Positions 62,601 to 64,000 of a stretch of DNA of 64,000 nt are shown here, piece by piece. This DNA comes from Parelaphostrongylus tenuis (lineage: Eukaryota; Nematoda; Chromadorea; Rhabditida; Metastrongylidae). The stretch's first letter is position 1. Each line of letters starts with the position of its first letter. Under the pieces are notes generated by a model. That model was not told the DNA's origin and did not search any database. It saw only the letters and a list, made by a program, of their open reading frames with translations. Made by a program: the position numbers and the translations under genes. The stretch spans positions 54,275-118,274 of the forward strand of contig JAHQIW010004329.1 in the NCBI GenBank assembly GCA_019055375.1. Direction: 5' to 3'.

Positions 62601-63564
62601 GTGAAACTCAAGCCCAATGCAGTAATATCTACCTTTGCAGAGGAGCGTTTTGTTTAGTGATATTTGGGATCGATATTTGGAGTTTGAATCTCTTGTGGGT
62701 GATTTGGCTAGTACACTCAAAGTTGACGAAAGGCGCAAAGCTGCTGTTACTGGTGGCAGAGACGAGGGAACAACGTTAATGTTGATTGATAGGTGAGTTC
62801 CTAAGATGTCTCGTTATGATCATAGTTTGAGCCATTCTGTTAGTACGATACTGTTGTGATTCACTGAGTTTTTCATTTCCAGATATCGATTTCTTAACCT
62901 CGTTCCGTGCACATTGGATCAGTTGAAACTCATGGGTTATAATGTAAGCAGATGATTGTAACGCGCTTTTCTTTTTACTTAGTGTGCATGCCCTTTGTAA
63001 TTAGTATAGAATTTAGGAATTAGGAATTCTTGGACGCCTCAGGTTTTCTTTCAAACTGATGTACAACTAAATTCGATATTCAGAAGGCGAACACTGGTAT
63101 GATTGGTGGTATGACGGGCGTCTCTACAGGTTCATTGATGGCACCACAACGGAATTTGCCGACCCCACAAGCAGCGAGTGTGGTAATGGGTGGCGCGTCA
63201 AGTGTGCAACTTGAAATTGGCGGGTAAGTTCCTTCAGTTTTCTTCTTTGTCTTTTCATTCCTAATTGTTCTTTGCCACCTTTGAGGTATCCTCGTCCTGA
63301 TATTGATCAAATGATTCCTTTTAAACCAAAGGCGAACAGTGCGGCATCATTCCATCCCGTACCTGGTGGTGAGCGTTTATATAAACATCATTGTTTCATC
63401 TCTATGGTTAATCTACATACTGACTTCTTTTTAAGGTGTTTTTCCTCCTCCACCTGCTGTTGCGGAGCTTATTTCACTACTTCCACCACCGTGGACGTTC
63501 CAAGGACCGTTCGTTTCCGTGGATCTCTTCATAGATCACATTAGCAAGACGCAGCTGACTATTG
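53684..63564 (+). CDS. suf-1: Cleavage stimulation factor subunit 3 (CstF-77 / suf-1), 18 exons, 3' end beyond window
   Basis: CstF-77 is the HAT-repeat scaffold of the CstF complex, which binds GU-rich RNA downstream of the poly(A) site in the nucleus. Exons: 53684-53776, 54624-54719, 55284-55316, 55388-55485, 55772-55873, 58111-58294, 58364-58465, 58554-58635, 59727-59876, 59949-60100, 60162-60305, 61491-61593, 62519-62588, 62658-62792, 62883-62943, 63084-63223, 63286-63368, 63436-63564. All junctions are GT..AG and the phases join into about 652 codons without a stop. Conserved stretches seen: NPFDIDAW (exon 1), NIDLWKCY and VRETKGHL (exon 4), YAENQR (exon 6), [13 protein letters not shown] (exon 8), [15 protein letters not shown] (exon 10), [11 protein letters not shown] (exon 13), DQMIPFKP (exon 17), [11 protein letters not shown] (exon 18). 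The animal protein is about 717 residues, so only the C-terminal tail is missing. Introns are either 61-140 or 286-2237 bases, the large ones mostly repeat-filled. Confidence 0.96.
54400..54546. repeat. Fold-back MITE family U in suf-1 intron 1
   Basis: Inverted arms: CAACCCTTTCGG and CAGCGTGC on the left, GCACGCTG and GGTCCCGAAAGG on the right. Higher GC than the intron around it. A second copy is in intron 4. Confidence 0.75.
55553..55705. repeat. Fold-back MITE family U in suf-1 intron 4
   Basis: Shares CCTCTGCGTCTCTA and GCACGCTG with the copy in intron 1 and makes up about half of this 286-base intron. Confidence 0.75.
56040..56190 (-). repeat. tRNA-like element, family C, in suf-1 intron 5
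   Basis: Bounded by AATAATGTGGAGTGCTGTGC and its inverted copy TTGCACAGCACTTCACATTA. The minus strand carries a perfect box B (GGTTCGAATCCC) and a decayed box A. Same family as 44,427-44,951. Confidence 0.75.
56262..56406 (-). mobile_element. SINE family A, 5' half, in suf-1 intron 5
   Basis: The minus strand shows the tRNA-like head (box B GATGGTTCGCC, diverged) and ACCAAGCCATCCATAC of the body. It stops before the central part and contains a short (GT)n expansion. Confidence 0.7.
56505..56910. repeat. Repeat family T fold-back in suf-1 intron 5
   Basis: A minus-oriented arm (GGGGACAAATGAAAACCGAC at about 56,620) and a plus-oriented arm (56,750-56,885, ending GTCCCCTCATAACC) form a hairpin enclosing a segment of the 160-base family. 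Confidence 0.7.
57470..57750 (+). repeat. 160-base repeat family S, two units in suf-1 intron 5
   Basis: Anchors AAGCTATCAAATGGCTACTA (57,497) and AAGCTATCGAATGATTGCTA (57,658) are 161 bases apart. Between them lies TTTTCGCTGCTACAGCGCAT, seen in other copies. Confidence 0.7.
57792..58070 (+). mobile_element. SINE family A, near full length, in suf-1 intron 5
   Basis: Diverged copy in the same orientation as suf-1, ending about 40 bases before exon 6. The head, body (TCATTCCTCCGGGTCG) and tail (ACCGAAAGCTGCGTC) are all recognisable. Confidence 0.75.
59317..59590 (+). repeat. Dispersed repeat R in suf-1 intron 8
   Basis: Closest relative of the copy at 170-480. Contains CTGACGA (59506-59512) and CGAAAC (59526-59531) around a weakened stem, then GTACCAACCTCGTT. 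Confidence 0.7.
59877..59948 (+). other. suf-1 intron 9, 72 bases, stop-free and in frame
   Basis: Begins GTAAGT and ends TTCAG. It is a multiple of three and has no stop in the reading frame, so the flanking exons read straight through it. The inferred splice gives EAM-Q-LFDRAIS, which fits the HAT repeat; the unspliced reading would insert 24 residues with no counterpart in other CstF-77 proteins. Confidence 0.8.
61190..61450 (+). repeat. 160-base repeat family S in suf-1 intron 11
   Basis: Contains AAAAGTCTAGAGAAAGGGCT, GGCGATAAATATGCGTG and, about 160 bases on, AAGCTTTCGACTGATTA. Confidence 0.65.
61689..62270 (-). mobile_element. Mariner remnant inside suf-1 intron 12 (582 bases)
   Basis: TA duplications at 61687-61688 and 62271-62272, with inverted ends GGTTGACGGAAAAGTTCTTA and GGTTGAGGAAAAAGCTCTTT. 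The minus strand keeps [19 protein letters not shown] (second catalytic Asp) and [15 protein letters not shown], then [11 protein letters not shown]. The third catalytic motif is destroyed by a frameshift and substitutions, and the N-terminal half is absent. Orientation is opposite to the host gene. Confidence 0.88.
62291..62497. repeat. Fold-back of two inverted family B tRNA-like arms, suf-1 intron 12
   Basis: Left arm 62291-62372 and right arm 62397-62497 are inverted copies of each other. Both contain the tRNA-like segment (right: GGCTCGGTAGTGCAGTGGTT; TGGTTCATTTTC), and they end in GTAGACTGATATGCAAAA and its complement. The hairpin ends 21 bases before the exon 13 acceptor. Confidence 0.8.
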
Positions 63565-64000
63565 GTGAGTTTATCTTTCTATATTTATTTCTCAGTATTC
63601 ATATTTCATGGAGTGGTGTCTTCTTGGATGTACTGATATAAAGTACTTTGTGCTGACAATTTTCAAATGTAGCAAATTCACTGCGGGTTAACTTTTGTGA
63701 ATATAAGTAAACCTCAGTATCTATCTCACCAAGCATCTTGTACTGCTTAGTTGCGAAGAAATGCAGTACCTTTACAAATTAATGATAGAGGGATAAACTT
63801 AAGCCTGAAGAAATTATTTGCTTTCTGCGTTCATGAGTCGCTGTCAACTTTTTGTCCATTCCGTAGTGGTCTGATTTGTACAATAGTGTGCGTACAGACA
63901 TATGCAGGAGTTCGTTTGTTCACTGAATTATATGAAATTTGGCGACTGAAAAAAGGATTGAAATGGATTCGCCCGTCTTCAACAAGCAGCATCACGTTTT

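Noticed and set aside
1..64000. CRISPR array, bacterial operons, prophage
   Set aside because: Repeat spacing, intron structure and gene content are those of a nematode; no such arrays are seen.

Overview
The window looks like a piece of a clade V, probably strongylid (hookworm-like), nematode chromosome. It is AT-rich and gene-poor. Introns are either about 57-90 bases or large and full of repeats. Splice sites are GT..TTTCAG-like, and two genes have a 3' splice-site-like sequence just upstream of the first ATG, as expected for spliced-leader trans-splicing. Most of the DNA is debris of mariner, Merlin and RTE-type elements, tRNA-derived SINEs and fold-back MITEs. I recognise no bacterial or viral genes.

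Layout. 1-14,000: repeats (fold-back at 597-975, several MITE families, a SINE at 4444, RTE LINE debris at 5930-6520, a mariner deletion derivative at 7497-8050) and one isolated good exon (12,560-12,778). 14,148-16,424, minus strand: a five-exon gene for a small secreted nematode protein with a one-base frameshift near its 3' end. 17,000-52,000: almost entirely mobile-element material, including five further mariner-type remnants and MITEs, a Merlin (IS1016-like) remnant at 48,290-49,200, a second RTE tail at 20,756, and many copies of a repeat with a unit of about 160 bases. 52,494-53,383, plus strand: a probable small gene for a secreted Ser/Thr/Lys-rich protein. 53,684 to beyond 63,564, plus strand: 18 exons of the CstF-77 / suf-1 gene (cleavage stimulation factor subunit 3), which runs to within a few dozen codons of its end at the window edge.

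The only gene assigned a cellular role with high confidence is suf-1, a HAT-repeat scaffold of the mRNA 3'-end cleavage machinery. Its long introns are where the repeats have accumulated: intron 12 is little more than a mariner remnant plus a tRNA-like hairpin. The most unusual signals are (i) fold-back elements whose arms or interior carry tRNA-like pol III promoter boxes, (ii) a dispersed repeat with a hammerhead-ribozyme-like core, (iii) two mariner derivatives sharing the same internal deletion, and (iv) the 160-base repeat family. All calls are from reading the sequence; no database search was possible.
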